The translations under genes were made by a program, and so were the position numbers. The notes under the pieces were generated by a model that saw only the letters and a list, made by a program, of their open reading frames with translations, made no database searches and was not told where the DNA came from. A DNA stretch of 64,000 bases, taken from an uncultured Eggerthellaceae bacterium. Its GTDB lineage: Bacteria; Actinomycetota; Coriobacteriia; Coriobacteriales; Eggerthellaceae. Of this stretch, positions 29,733 to 38,615 are shown piece by piece (positions within the stretch are counted from its first letter, which is position 1; each line of letters begins with the position of its first letter). Location: positions 1-64,000 of the forward strand of contig CANQRF010000004.1 of assembly GCA_947626195.1 (NCBI GenBank). The letters are read 5' to 3'.

Positions 29733-29738
29733 TACAAT
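29733..29738 (+). promoter_or_regulatory. TACAAT -10 box directly before a start codon
   Basis: TACAAT ends 6 bp before the ATG at 29745, so transcription would begin at or next to the start codon. There is no Shine-Dalgarno sequence. This is the arrangement of a leaderless mRNA, common in actinobacteria. Confidence 0.5.
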
Positions 29739-29744
29739 GTGCGC

Positions 29745-29894
29745 ATGGCTAAAACCGAGCATAAATCGAGCCGTAGCCTGCGCATCGGGCCATCCGTCTC
29801 TGTCGTGGGGGTTTCCATCGTCATCCTCACGACGGTGTGTGTCCTCTTGGGGCTCTGGGGCATCATGGCCTTGACCCGCTTCCTTCTGGGGTAG
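29745..29894 (+). CDS. 49-residue single-pass membrane protein upstream of trkH
   Basis: A short basic N-terminus (KTEHKSSRSLR) is followed by one hydrophobic helix of about 25 residues and ends ALTRFLLG. It is unlike any family I can name. The stop codon is 3 bp before the trkH start, so it is probably co-translated and may be a small accessory subunit of the potassium transporter (inference). It has no ribosome site and is probably leaderless. Confidence 0.6.
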   Translation: MAKTEHKSSRSLRIGPSVSVVGVSIVILTTVCVLLGLWGIMALTRFLLG

Positions 29895-29897
29895 CCT

Positions 29898-31421
29898 ATG
29901 TGGCAGCGCTTCCGCCTCATCGACCTGCGCGTCATCTGCCACTATAGCGGCAGCATCATAATCATCTGCGCATTCACGATGTTCATCCCCTTCGTCACGG
30001 CGCTGCTGTGCCAAGAATGGGAACCGGCGGCACGCTATCTGCTCTCGGGGGGCATCACCTTCGTGGTGGGAGCGCTCTTGCGCTATTGCCGCATCGAGCC
30101 GGGGAGGCTGAACCGTCGGCAGGCGCTCGCGGTCACGGGGCTTTCCTGGATGGTGCTCGGCTTCTTCGCATCGATCCCGCTCTATTACTCGGGGCATTTC
30201 CTCACCTATGCCGATGCGCTCTTCGACGGCGTGTCGGGCTTCACGACAACCGGCGCAAGCGTGATCGTCGATCTCGATCACCTCTCCTACGCCGACAACA
30301 TGTTCCGCTTCGTCATGCATCTGTTCGGCGGCCTCGGCCTCATCGCCATCGCGCTCTCCATCGGGCTTTTCGGACCGCAGTCCTCGGGAACGCTGTTCTC
30401 GTCGGAGGGGCGGAGCGAGCACGTGCTGCCGAACGTCGTGCAAACGGTGCAGTTCATCTTCCGCGTCGTCTTTTTGGGAATCGCCCTTTCCACGGTGATC
30501 GTGATGGTGCTCTGCCTGTTCGCCGGCATCGAGCCGCTGCGGGCGTTTCTCCAAGGGCTGTGGCTCTCGATCTCCGGCATTGTGACGGGCGGCTTCACGC
30601 CGATGAGCCAGAGCGTCATGTACTACCATTCGCTTCCGATCGAGTTCGTGCTCATGATACTCATGCTCATGGGCTCGCTCAGCTTCGCGCTCTATGCCGA
30701 GGTGTGGAAAGGGCGCCTGCGCCCGTTCTTCCACGACATCGACAACCGGTCGATTCTTCTGTGGCTCGTCATCGTGACCGTCATCTTCACGGCCTCGATG
30801 AGCGCTGGAACACTTATGACCGACCTTCCCGACCTCATGCGGCGCGGGCTCTTCATGGTGTGCTCGGCATTTTCCACGACGGGCTTCCAGGTGGTCACCT
30901 CGAATCAGCTGACGACCGTGTTCACGTCGGGCGCGTTCCTTGTGCTGGCGCTCACGATGGCTATCGGCGGCGCGGCCGGATCGACCGCCGGCGGCATCAA
31001 GATAAGCCGCGTCGCGATCATCTTCAAATCGATCATCTCGACGGTGAAGGAAACGCTCGCGCCCGATTCGGCGCGGGTCGCCACTTCGTACAACCATCTG
31101 GGCAAACGGACGCTCACCCCCGACATTGTGCGCGATTCGACAACGGTCTTCGTGCTCTATGTGCTGACCTACGGATTCGCCTCGCTCGTGACGATCGCCC
31201 ACGGCTACGACGCCACGCAGTCGATTTTCGAATCGGTCGCCATGGCCTCCAACGGCGGCATCGTGACGGGCATCGTGGCACCGGGCATGCCGCTTTCGCT
31301 TGAGCTGTTCTACATCATCCTCATGTGGGCGGGCCGTCTTGAGTTTGTGACACTGCTCGCCATCATCGTGCAGCTCGTCGTGACCGTTTTGCCGCGGAGA
31401 AAGCGCAAGGTGCAGGCATGA
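29898..31421 (+). CDS. trkH: Trk-type potassium uptake channel subunit TrkH
   Basis: The 507-residue membrane protein is the ion-conducting subunit of Trk/Ktr potassium uptake. Filter-like loops include DGVSGFTTTGASV near 112 and a GG-rich AIGGAAGSTAGGIK near 354 that resembles the gating-loop region. It works with a cytoplasmic NAD/ATP-binding TrkA partner; two such genes lie at 46.1-47.5 kb rather than here. It overlaps the next gene by ATGA. Confidence 0.93.
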   Translation: MWQRFRLIDLRVICHYSGSIIIICAFTMFIPFVTALLCQEWEPAARYLLSGGITFVVGALLRYCRIEPGRLNRRQALAVTGLSWMVLGFFASIPLYYSGHFLTYADALFDGVSGFTTTGASVIVDLDHLSYADNMFRFVMHLFGGLGLIAIALSIGLFGPQSSGTLFSSEGRSEHVLPNVVQTVQFIFRVVFLGIALSTVIVMVLCLFAGIEPLRAFLQGLWLSISGIVTGGFTPMSQSVMYYHSLPIEFVLMILMLMGSLSFALYAEVWKGRLRPFFHDIDNRSILLWLVIVTVIFTASMSAGTLMTDLPDLMRRGLFMVCSAFSTTGFQVVTSNQLTTVFTSGAFLVLALTMAIGGAAGSTAGGIKISRVAIIFKSIISTVKETLAPDSARVATSYNHLGKRTLTPDIVRDSTTVFVLYVLTYGFASLVTIAHGYDATQSIFESVAMASNGGIVTGIVAPGMPLSLELFYIILMWAGRLEFVTLLAIIVQLVVTVLPRRKRKVQA

Positions 31422-32113
31422 GCGCGCGCGGGGCGGCATCGACCGCGCATCAAGGCGAGGGCGCGGCGAAGGCGAAACGGCCTCTCGCCGCCGCGTTGCT
31501 CGTTCTCGCCCTTGTTTGGGGCGTGAGCGCTTTCTCGCCGTTCGCCTGGGCGCAATCGCCTGAAAACGCCTCATCTTCGGAAGCGTCCCCGTCTTCCCAA
31601 GAGGCGCCGCCGGCAGGCGGGAAAACCGACAACGACCTCGATGAGCAGCTGCTCCCCGACAGCTCGTTCATCTATGACGCCTCGATCGTCGATCTCTATG
31701 AAGCGGACACATACTACGACAATCAGACGGTGCGCGTGACCGGGGAGGCCGTGGGCGACAACATCCGTGCCGGCATCTCGGGCGAATACCGCTGGATCAC
31801 CCTGCAGGCCACCGACTCCACGTTCGCCGAGGTCTCGGTGTTCATGACCTCCGAACAAGCCGCGCGCATCGCGGAGCTGGGCAACTACGGCACCCGAGGA
31901 GACATCGTGAGCGTGCAGGGAACCTTCCATCTGGTTTGCAGCGAGCACGATGGGCTGACGGATCTCCATGCGGATTCCGTCACCATTATCGATGAGGGCT
32001 ATCCGATCGAGCACGAGTTCAACGTGAGGGAGTTCATTCCGGGGATCGTCATGGTGGCGATCGGTGCGATCCTGCTCTTCGTCTTCTCGCGCCTGAGGGA
32101 GCGCTTGCGCTGA
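31418..32113 (+). CDS. Exported, membrane-anchored hypothetical protein with OB-fold-like domain
   Basis: The 231-residue product has a signal peptide (LAAALLVLALVWGVSAF), a Ser/Glu/Pro-rich spacer, a central beta-rich domain (TVRVTGEAVGDNI to VQGTFHLVCSEHDG) reminiscent of OB-fold modules, and a C-terminal membrane helix followed by basic residues. The 4-bp overlap with trkH implies a linked role, perhaps outside the membrane near the channel. Function unknown. Confidence 0.75.
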   Translation: MSARGAASTAHQGEGAAKAKRPLAAALLVLALVWGVSAFSPFAWAQSPENASSSEASPSSQEAPPAGGKTDNDLDEQLLPDSSFIYDASIVDLYEADTYYDNQTVRVTGEAVGDNIRAGISGEYRWITLQATDSTFAEVSVFMTSEQAARIAELGNYGTRGDIVSVQGTFHLVCSEHDGLTDLHADSVTIIDEGYPIEHEFNVREFIPGIVMVAIGAILLFVFSRLRERLR

Positions 32114-32129
32114 TTGAATTGGATGAGAC

Positions 32130-32207
32130 GGCGTTGCCCAAAGAACGGCATCGCCGAGCGAGATGGCATTGCCAAACGAGCGGCGTTGCCCAAAGAACGG
32201 CATCGCC
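32130..32207. repeat. Five-copy ~17-bp tandem repeat upstream of queT
   Basis: The 9-mer GGCRTYGCC occurs at 32130, 32147, 32165, 32182 and 32199, a spacing of 17, 18, 17 and 17 bp. Units 1 and 4 are identical (GGCGTTGCCCAAAGAAC), and units 2 and 5 share GGCATCGCCGA. Adjacent 9-mers are nearly self-complementary, so RNA hairpins could form. The array sits between the previous stop codon (32113) and the queT ribosome site, where operator repeats or a structured leader would be. Confidence 0.85.
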
Positions 32208-32237
32208 GAATGGGAAAGAACGATTGAAGGGAGATCG

Positions 32238-32834
32238 ATGGAAGGCGAAGTGTGCACTGAGGCAAGCAGGCTGAGCCGCACGCATTATGTGGCGCAGGCG
32301 GGTGTCATCGGAGCGACGTATGCGGCGGCCACCCTCGTGACGGTGCTCTTTCTTCAGGGGCTTGCGTTTGGGCCGGTGCAGTTCCGGCTTTCCGAGGCCC
32401 TCTGCGTCATCGCCGTGCTCACCCCCGCCGCCATTCCGGGGCTCACCTGCGGATGTGCGATCGCGAACCTCTTTGCCCTCGTGATAACGGGAACCGGCGC
32501 CCTCGGGCTCTTCGACGTGGTGTTCGGCAGCCTCGCGACCCTGCTCGGCGCCCTCTGGTGCTGGCGCCTGCGCAAGCGGCCGGCACTTGCCATCCTCGGC
32601 TTCGTCGTCGCCAACGCGCTCATCGTTCCCGCCTATCTGCCCATCATGCTCCAAGGGCTCGGCTTCTACACCATTCCCTTCACCGACATCGCGCTCGACG
32701 GCTATTATTGGTATATGTACGCGTTCGGCGTCGTTGCCACCGGCATCGGGGAAGCGGTGGTGATCTACGCGCTCGGCCTTCCGCTTCTCAAAGCGCTCCG
32801 GCGCACGCAACTTGCGAACCGCTTTCTTCAATGA
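32238..32834 (+). CDS. queT: QueT-family queuosine-precursor transporter
   Basis: The 198-residue membrane protein matches the QueT S-component pattern VQFRLSEALCVIAVLTPAAIPGLTCGCAIANL (given in pieces: FRLSEALC near 49, FTPAAIPGL-like LTPAAIPGL near 60). In this family it imports preQ0/preQ1-type precursors of the tRNA base queuosine with a shared ECF energising module, which is not encoded here. The ATG at 32238 follows GAAGGGAG; an ATG at 32163 lies inside the repeat array and is rejected. No preQ1 riboswitch was recognised. Confidence 0.85.
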   Translation: MEGEVCTEASRLSRTHYVAQAGVIGATYAAATLVTVLFLQGLAFGPVQFRLSEALCVIAVLTPAAIPGLTCGCAIANLFALVITGTGALGLFDVVFGSLATLLGALWCWRLRKRPALAILGFVVANALIVPAYLPIMLQGLGFYTIPFTDIALDGYYWYMYAFGVVATGIGEAVVIYALGLPLLKALRRTQLANRFLQ

Positions 32835-32855
32835 TGCGAGGAAGCGGGGTACAAT
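32827..32855 (+). promoter_or_regulatory. Promoter of the glycosyltransferase gene
   Basis: TTCAAT at 32827-32832 and TACAAT at 32850-32855 with a 17-bp spacer, overlapping the end of queT. The start codon at 32885 is 29 bp downstream. Confidence 0.5.
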
Positions 32856-32884
32856 AGCGATGACACGTTATTGAAAGGGCGGTC

Positions 32885-34195
32885 ATGAACCCCGTTATCA
32901 TCATTCCGACATTCATCACGGCGCGGCGGAGAAGGGAAGGGTCTTCGGTCGTGACGACCTACGACCACACGACCCCTATCAATCAGCAGGGAGAGCTGCT
33001 GCGCTGCCTCACCTCGCTTCGCAACGTCCGCGGGCTCGGCCAGATCATCGTGCTGGTGTCGGCCGAGCGCTCGATCGAGGAGGCGGCGGTCGAGAAGGTG
33101 CAGGCCCTCGCCGATGAGCTCCCCGATATGCACATCATGGTGTTCGGCGCCCCCGAGCTCGCCCTCCTTCGCCAACGCATGGAGCAGCTCAACATCGGCC
33201 AGCTCAGCCGCGAGATCGATTTGAACGGCTATGGCGCCGTGCGAAACGTCGGCCTCGTCGTGGCGCACGTGCTCGGGTTCAACGCGGTCGTCTTCCTCGA
33301 CGACGACGAGGTCATCGACGACGAGGACTTTCTCCAGAAAGCCATGTACGGCCTTGGAAAGCTCACGCAGAACGGCATTCCGATCCTCGCGAAGACGGGC
33401 TATTACCTCAACGCGCGGGGCTCGTATCTGTCGAGCTGGGAGGACAAGTGGTACAACCGCTTCTGGCAGCAGGGGCGCGCGTTCAACGCATGGATAAGCA
33501 AGGCGATGCGCGGGCCGCGGCTTTCGCGCTCAAACCATGTGTGCGGCGGCTGCCTCGCCATTCACCGCGATGCGTTCTCGCGCCTCTCGTTCGACCCGTG
33601 GATCACGCGCGGCGAAGACCTCGACTACATGCTCGACCTGCGCATGTACGGCTCCGACATCTGGTTCGACAATCAGTGGAAGCTCCATCATCTTCCGCCC
33701 CAGACCCCGAGCGAGGGAAATCGCTTCCGCCAAGACATCTTCCGTTGGCTCTATGAGTATCGCAAGGTGGAATACTCGCGCGCCCTCATCGACCTGCAGC
33801 AAATCAAGCCCTCATCGCTTGAGCCGTACCCTGGCCCGTTCCTCGAGCCGGGCATTCTGCGAAGGATTCGCCTCACGGCGTTTCTGCGCAGCTTCGGGCG
33901 CCCCGACAAGAAAGCCTATCGCCAGGCGGCGAAGGCGGCGACGGGGGAGGCGCGCACCTACGCCGATCGCAACTGCGCGAAATACTTCGAGTTCCAATAC
34001 ACGTGGCCCGAGGTCATGGCGCGCTTGGAGGGAGATGCCGTGCTGAGCGCCGCGCTCTTGAGCTCGTCGCTCCAGCGTTCCGCGCTCTTCCAAGCACAGG
34101 CGGGGGCTCAGGAGCAGATTTCGCCGAGTGTGCCTGCTTGGAAGGGAATCGACCCGGGTCAAACGAGCGAGATCCGTTTGAACCTCGCTGAATAG
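32885..34195 (+). CDS. Family 2-like (GT-A fold) glycosyltransferase
   Basis: The 436-residue soluble protein opens NPVIIIPTFITARRR and carries VVFLDDDEVIDDEDF near 137-151, the DxD-type nucleotide-sugar/metal site. WITRGEDLDYML near 239-250 resembles the ED acceptor-base motif of GT2 enzymes. The last ~150 residues are family-specific. Donor and acceptor are unknown. It is followed 12 bp later by the TauE-like gene, so it may share a transcript with it. Confidence 0.8.
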   Translation: MNPVIIIPTFITARRRREGSSVVTTYDHTTPINQQGELLRCLTSLRNVRGLGQIIVLVSAERSIEEAAVEKVQALADELPDMHIMVFGAPELALLRQRMEQLNIGQLSREIDLNGYGAVRNVGLVVAHVLGFNAVVFLDDDEVIDDEDFLQKAMYGLGKLTQNGIPILAKTGYYLNARGSYLSSWEDKWYNRFWQQGRAFNAWISKAMRGPRLSRSNHVCGGCLAIHRDAFSRLSFDPWITRGEDLDYMLDLRMYGSDIWFDNQWKLHHLPPQTPSEGNRFRQDIFRWLYEYRKVEYSRALIDLQQIKPSSLEPYPGPFLEPGILRRIRLTAFLRSFGRPDKKAYRQAAKAATGEARTYADRNCAKYFEFQYTWPEVMARLEGDAVLSAALLSSSLQRSALFQAQAGAQEQISPSVPAWKGIDPGQTSEIRLNLAE

Positions 34196-34207
34196 CAAGG
34201 CGCCAAG

Positions 34208-35110
34208 ATGGATGTCGTGGCGCTCATCGCTCTGGCGGCGCTCGTCGGCGTCGGCGTCGGCATCCTCTCGGGTCTGCTGGGGATCGGCGGCGGCGTGCTG
34301 CTCATTCCGGTCTTTCGCCTCGGTTTCGCCATGTCATCGCACATGTGCACGGCGACCTCGCTGCTCGCGGTGCTGCTGACCTCGTGCTCGGGCTCGATCT
34401 CGCATCTGAGGAACAAGACGTCGCTTCCGGCGCTGAGCCTCACGCTCGGCATCGGCGGTGCGCTCACGTCGCCTCTCGGCGTCTATCTCGCGAGCATCTC
34501 GCCGGAATGGCTCATCATGCTCATCGCGGCGGCGATCATCCTCTACTCTGCCTACACGATGCTCAAAAAGGCGAAGGCGCCGAAGAAGGTTCCAAAGGGG
34601 GAGGCGAAAGCGGTGACGGGGGAGGCTGGCGAGCCTGCTGATCCCGCTCATCCAGCGGAGTCTGCCGATGCGGCAACTTCCGCTGAACCTGCCAATCCTG
34701 CCGCTCCCGCAGCTCCCGCTGTTCTGGGCATGACGAAACGCACGATCGCCATCGGTGCGGTGATCGGGGCGATTGCCGGGCTTGGCTCGGGATATATCGG
34801 CGTCGGCGGCGGTTTCGTCATGATCCCCCTCATGATTTCGCTGCTTGCGGTGCCGATGAAGCTCGCATCGGGCACCTCGCTTCTCGCGATCGGGATCTTG
34901 GCCATTCCGGGGCTTACGTATCAGGCCATGTTGGGAAACATCGAATGGATCGCCGGCCTGTCGGTGGCCATCGGCTCGATCCCCGGCGCCTTCGTGGGCG
35001 CGCGCCTTGTTCCGAAGGTCAACGAACGGGCGCTTCGTCGGCTTTTTGCCGCCATTTTGGGCGTTGCTGCCGTATCATTGATTCTCAACGAGTTCATCTT
35101 CGCGGCGTAG
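34208..35110 (+). CDS. TauE/SafE-family membrane permease
   Basis: The 300-residue protein has two homologous halves, each starting with a Gly-rich helix (GLLGIGGGVLLIPVFRL and GYIGVGGGFVMIPLMISL), as in the TauE/SafE (DUF81) family of putative sulfite or sulfonate/organic anion exporters. The halves are joined by a ~50-residue Ala/Pro/Glu-rich linker (about 115-168), longer than usual. Substrate unknown. It precedes the LytS-like kinase by 12 bp. Confidence 0.87.
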   Translation: MDVVALIALAALVGVGVGILSGLLGIGGGVLLIPVFRLGFAMSSHMCTATSLLAVLLTSCSGSISHLRNKTSLPALSLTLGIGGALTSPLGVYLASISPEWLIMLIAAAIILYSAYTMLKKAKAPKKVPKGEAKAVTGEAGEPADPAHPAESADAATSAEPANPAAPAAPAVLGMTKRTIAIGAVIGAIAGLGSGYIGVGGGFVMIPLMISLLAVPMKLASGTSLLAIGILAIPGLTYQAMLGNIEWIAGLSVAIGSIPGAFVGARLVPKVNERALRRLFAAILGVAAVSLILNEFIFAA

Positions 35111-35122
35111 AGGGGAAACGGC

Positions 35123-36451
35123 ATGCAAGAGAAACAGCCCCCTATCAACAACGGCTATTCGCGGATGTTCACCCTCGAGATGGCGTTTGCCACCATCACG
35201 GCGCTTTCCGCGCTCGTCCTCGCTTGGTCGCTGCTGCTCCCGAGCGGGACCAATACGCCGGTGCTTTTCGTGTCGGGCCTCATCTTCACCATCTCGCTTG
35301 TTGTCGTCGTGCGTTTGGCCATCGACCCCGATTCCATTCGCGCGCGCCAGACCTCCTCGATGCTCCAACTCGCCTCGCAGACGCTCGACCAGATGACCGA
35401 CGGCATGACCTATGAGGCCGCGCAGGCGATCTGCCGGCTCCTGCTGCCGAAGACCGCGGCCTGCGCCGTCGCGATCACCGATCAGAAGGTGGTCCTCGGC
35501 TATGCCGGCCTCGATGAGGAGAGCAATAAATCGGGCACGCCGGTGCACACGCAGGCGACACGGCTGACGCTTTCCGATGGGGAGATCCGCTATCTGTTCT
35601 CCGCCGAGGAGATCGGCTTTCCGGCGGACAAGCAGACGATCAAGGGCGCGATCGTGATGCCGCTGCGCATCGGAAGCAATGTCGCGGGCGTGCTGAAATT
35701 CTACTACCGCCGCGGACGCCAGATCACCGAGACGCAGCGCTCCATCGCGGAAGGCTTTCAGCGCCTGCTCTCCACGCAAATGACGGCCTTGGAGTTGGAG
35801 AACCAGCGCCAGTTGATGACGGCGATGGAGCTGAAGATGCTTCAAAGCCAGATCAACCCCCATTTCCTCTTCAACACGATCAACACTATCAGCTCCTTCA
35901 TCCGCACCGACCCGATGAAGGCCCGCGACCTCCTTCGTGAGTTCGCGGTCTTCTATCGCCGGCTCTTGGAGAACTCAAGCGAGCTCATCCCGCTTTCACG
36001 CGAGATCGAGCAGACCGAGCGGTATTTCATGTTCGAGCAGGCGCGGTTCGGCTCCGATCGCGTTGAGCTGAAAGTGGAGGCCGCCGAGCGCTTCATGGAG
36101 CTTGAGGTGCCGCCCTTCATCATCCAGCCACTTGTCGAAAACGCCGTCCATCATGCGCTTCCGATCGAGGGGAAGCTTACGATTCGCATCATCGTCCAGC
36201 AGAAGGGCGACGATGTGATCGTGCATGTTCGCGACAACGGCGTGGGCATGAGCGCGGAGGTATGCGAGAATATCCTCCATCCGTCATCGACGAGCGGTTT
36301 GGGGATCGCGATGAAGAACGTGTACGATCGCATGAAGGGCTATTACGGGGAGAACGCCTCGATAGACGTGACGAGCGCAATCGGCAAAGGAACGGACGTG
36401 ACGCTGGTGTTTCCGGAAGAAGCGATTCGGGGAGGTGAGCAGGATGGCTGA
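35123..36451 (+). CDS. LytS/YehU-type sensor histidine kinase
   Basis: The 442-residue protein has two N-terminal membrane helices (about 18-40 and 47-65), a GAF-like sensory region (90-220), and the His_kinase module with QSQINPHFLFNTINT; the phosphoacceptor is His247. The ATPase domain contains VRDNGVGMS and GLGIAMKNVYDRM. Kinases of this class normally pair with a LytTR response regulator, but none is adjacent, so it is an orphan in this window. The small membrane protein gene overlaps its 3' end by 8 bp. Confidence 0.9.
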   Translation: MQEKQPPINNGYSRMFTLEMAFATITALSALVLAWSLLLPSGTNTPVLFVSGLIFTISLVVVVRLAIDPDSIRARQTSSMLQLASQTLDQMTDGMTYEAAQAICRLLLPKTAACAVAITDQKVVLGYAGLDEESNKSGTPVHTQATRLTLSDGEIRYLFSAEEIGFPADKQTIKGAIVMPLRIGSNVAGVLKFYYRRGRQITETQRSIAEGFQRLLSTQMTALELENQRQLMTAMELKMLQSQINPHFLFNTINTISSFIRTDPMKARDLLREFAVFYRRLLENSSELIPLSREIEQTERYFMFEQARFGSDRVELKVEAAERFMELEVPPFIIQPLVENAVHHALPIEGKLTIRIIVQQKGDDVIVHVRDNGVGMSAEVCENILHPSSTSGLGIAMKNVYDRMKGYYGENASIDVTSAIGKGTDVTLVFPEEAIRGGEQDG

Positions 36452-36881
36452 TTTCGCTGCGTCCCCTTGGGCCTTCCTCGGACTCGTCATCGCCGTGATC
36501 ATTCTCATCGTGCTCGTTTTGCTGATATGGGTCATCGTGATCGATCTCCGCACGAAGGGCATGGTCGATGATATGAATGCCGATCGTCGGCAGGTGGAGG
36601 CGCTTCAGGTGGTTCTCAAGCGCGATATGCCGCATCGGTTCTCTCCCGAGGTCTATTCGCGCAACACGACGGCGCAGCCGCCAGTGCAGTCGTCGGCGCA
36701 GACGCCAATGCAAACGACAGCGCCAAGGCAAAGCGTTAGGTCGACCTCCGTTTGGCCGGAACCCGCTCCGCAAGCGCTGCGGCCCGAGGCGCAATCGGCA
36801 GTGCAACGTTCGCCGCGTCCTGAGGCGCAATATTCGCCGCAACCTCAGGCCCCGCTGCGGCGCGGCAAGCATGCCCGCTAA
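36444..36881 (+). CDS. Small membrane protein with Pro/Gln/Ala-rich tail
   Basis: The 145-residue protein has one membrane helix (LGLVIAVIILIVLVLLIWVI, about 13-32), a short helical region, then ~75 residues dominated by Pro, Gln, Ala, Ser and Arg with imperfect QPPVQSSAQT-like repeats, ending in basic RRGKHAR. The family is not recognised. The ATG at 36444 is 9 nt from GGGGAGG; an upstream GTG is too close to that site. The overlap with the kinase suggests co-translation. Confidence 0.65.
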   Translation: MADFAASPWAFLGLVIAVIILIVLVLLIWVIVIDLRTKGMVDDMNADRRQVEALQVVLKRDMPHRFSPEVYSRNTTAQPPVQSSAQTPMQTTAPRQSVRSTSVWPEPAPQALRPEAQSAVQRSPRPEAQYSPQPQAPLRRGKHAR

Positions 36882-36947
36882 GCGCCGCTGTTTGCATTTG
36901 CGCACGAATAGGGAGCAGAACCGTCTCGGGACTTGGGCCCTTATCGC

Positions 36948-38615
36948 TTATTCCACATCTTCGAAGAGCGCTTTTGTGAGGTCGAAGGTGCGCTCGATGC
37001 CGTCGAGCTCATATCGGATGCGGTAGGAACGCTCCTTTCCGCCAAGTGCTTCCTCCACGCGGATGTTCTTCGCATGGGAAAGTTGCCGCAGTTGCCGGTA
37101 AGCCTCCCTCTCCTCGTCGGTGTAGCGGATCGGCTCGTCCGAGGTGAGAAGCACGCTGCCGAGCAGGGCGTCCACCGCCCCCTGCTGCTCTTTCTCGGCG
37201 CGGGTGAGCTTGATGTTGAAGTCGCGCAGGAACACGACGTCGGGGTCGCTTTGGAACGCGCGCCCGTTCAGCTCGCGGCGAAAGATGGTGTTGAGCAGGG
37301 AGTTCTTCGTTGAGGCACGTTCGCGGTGGAACATCTTCATATACCATTCGCCGTTCCAATCGAGGCTCACGTCGGGGCCTATTCGGCAATAATCCACGCG
37401 CCCGAAGGCGGGCATCAGCGGCACGCCGCACCCCAAGATGAGCTTTCCCGCACAGACCTCGCGAAGGAAGTCCATCGCGCGGATCATGCGCGCCGCGCGG
37501 GTCTCGTTCGCCGTGCCGAAGGGTGCCGCCCCGTAGAGGAAATCCACCTTCACCAGATCGAAGCCCCAGTCGTTGAACACGCGATCGAACACACGGCGCA
37601 GGTAGGCGAGCACCTCCGGATTGTCGATGTCGAGCGAGAAGAAGCCGCCCCAGTTCGTGCCGAGGCCCCAGGGCCTGCCGTCTTTGAGGAAGAACCAATC
37701 GGGGTGCTCGTATTGCAGCGCTGAGCCCTCTTGGGCGACGAAGGGCGCGAGCCAGAGGCCGGCGATGAATCCAGCTTCGTGAATCTCATCGACCATCGCC
37801 TTCATCCCATGGGGAAACTTCACGACGTCGGGTTCCAGCCAATCGCCGACGTGGGGCTCCCAACCGTCGTCGATTTGGAAGAGATCGCCCGGCCTCAGAA
37901 GCGATTTGCAGCCAACGAGATCGGCCTTGATCGAGAAATCGGAGATCTTCTCGAAGCGGTTGTACCAACTCGAGTAGCCGCTCAGGTGCGGCGCTGCCGG
38001 TCGTGCGATGCCCAGAGCGGAAAACCATGCGTCGAACACCTCATCCTCCGTGCCCTCCGCGAAGAAGAGGTCGAATGCCGCATAGGGGCCGCTGCACACG
38101 ATGTTTGCGCAGTCACGCGCGATCGTGAGGAGCGCCTTGTTCGCATCGTAGAGAAATTGCGTGTAACCGGGCCTTTCGTCAAGGGAGGCGATCAACGTGA
38201 AGTGCGTGCCGTGTCGGAAGTAGCAATAGGAGAAACCATGCGTCACGCCGCGCCTGTTGGGATAATCGGCGAAATGGTAGTCGCCGTAGCGGTCGAACTG
38301 ATAGAGCTCCACGAGCTTCTTCGGAACGCCGTGCAGCCCGCGGATACGGCTCGCTCGTGTGTATTCGTGGCATTCCGTCCACGATTGGTAGCCGTTCATG
38401 AAGATGCGGCCGTCAGGCCCAAGCGGAATCTCCATCGTGGCGCTTATGGACGAGATCGTCCCCGTGGGAAGATCGCAGGACAAATGCACGATGCGGCTCG
38501 CCTGAAGCACCGCACCCGCGGGGGCGTCTTTGAGCGCCATGGCGCCGTCCAGCCGTTCAGGCCCCTCGTCGGTCTTCACCGTCGCCGACCATGCGAGAGT
38601 CGCTTCCTTGATCAT
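36948..38615 (-). CDS. GH36-type alpha-galactosidase-like glycoside hydrolase
   Basis: The 555-residue protein belongs to clan GH-D. FQIDDGWEPHVGDW near 247, WLAPFVA near 285, and KVDFLYGA near 353 with its likely nucleophile Asp355 are recognisable; CRIGPDVS near 405 holds the likely acid/base Asp. It is shorter than typical ~700-residue GH36 enzymes and has no signal peptide, so it acts in the cytoplasm. The divergent GPH symporter gene suggests import and cleavage of an alpha-galactoside (inference; raffinose or melibiose type possible). Its start overlaps a 39-residue ORF by ATGA. Confidence 0.85.
   Translation of the reverse strand: MIKEATLAWSATVKTDEGPERLDGAMALKDAPAGAVLQASRIVHLSCDLPTGTISSISATMEIPLGPDGRIFMNGYQSWTECHEYTRASRIRGLHGVPKKLVELYQFDRYGDYHFADYPNRRGVTHGFSYCYFRHGTHFTLIASLDERPGYTQFLYDANKALLTIARDCANIVCSGPYAAFDLFFAEGTEDEVFDAWFSALGIARPAAPHLSGYSSWYNRFEKISDFSIKADLVGCKSLLRPGDLFQIDDGWEPHVGDWLEPDVVKFPHGMKAMVDEIHEAGFIAGLWLAPFVAQEGSALQYEHPDWFFLKDGRPWGLGTNWGGFFSLDIDNPEVLAYLRRVFDRVFNDWGFDLVKVDFLYGAAPFGTANETRAARMIRAMDFLREVCAGKLILGCGVPLMPAFGRVDYCRIGPDVSLDWNGEWYMKMFHRERASTKNSLLNTIFRRELNGRAFQSDPDVVFLRDFNIKLTRAEKEQQGAVDALLGSVLLTSDEPIRYTDEEREAYRQLRQLSHAKNIRVEEALGGKERSYRIRYELDGIERTFDLTKALFEDVE

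Noticed and set aside
29250-31574. Long minus-strand frame (774 codons) opposite trkH
   Set aside because: Arg/His/Glu-rich shadow of trkH codons with no conserved domain or start signal.
32130-32207. CRISPR array
   Set aside because: Units are ~17 bp with no spacer between conserved repeats, and no cas genes are present. No other CRISPR-like structure was seen in the window.
32114-32237. preQ1 riboswitch upstream of queT
   Set aside because: None of the short preQ1 class signatures were seen; the region is occupied by the 17-bp repeats.
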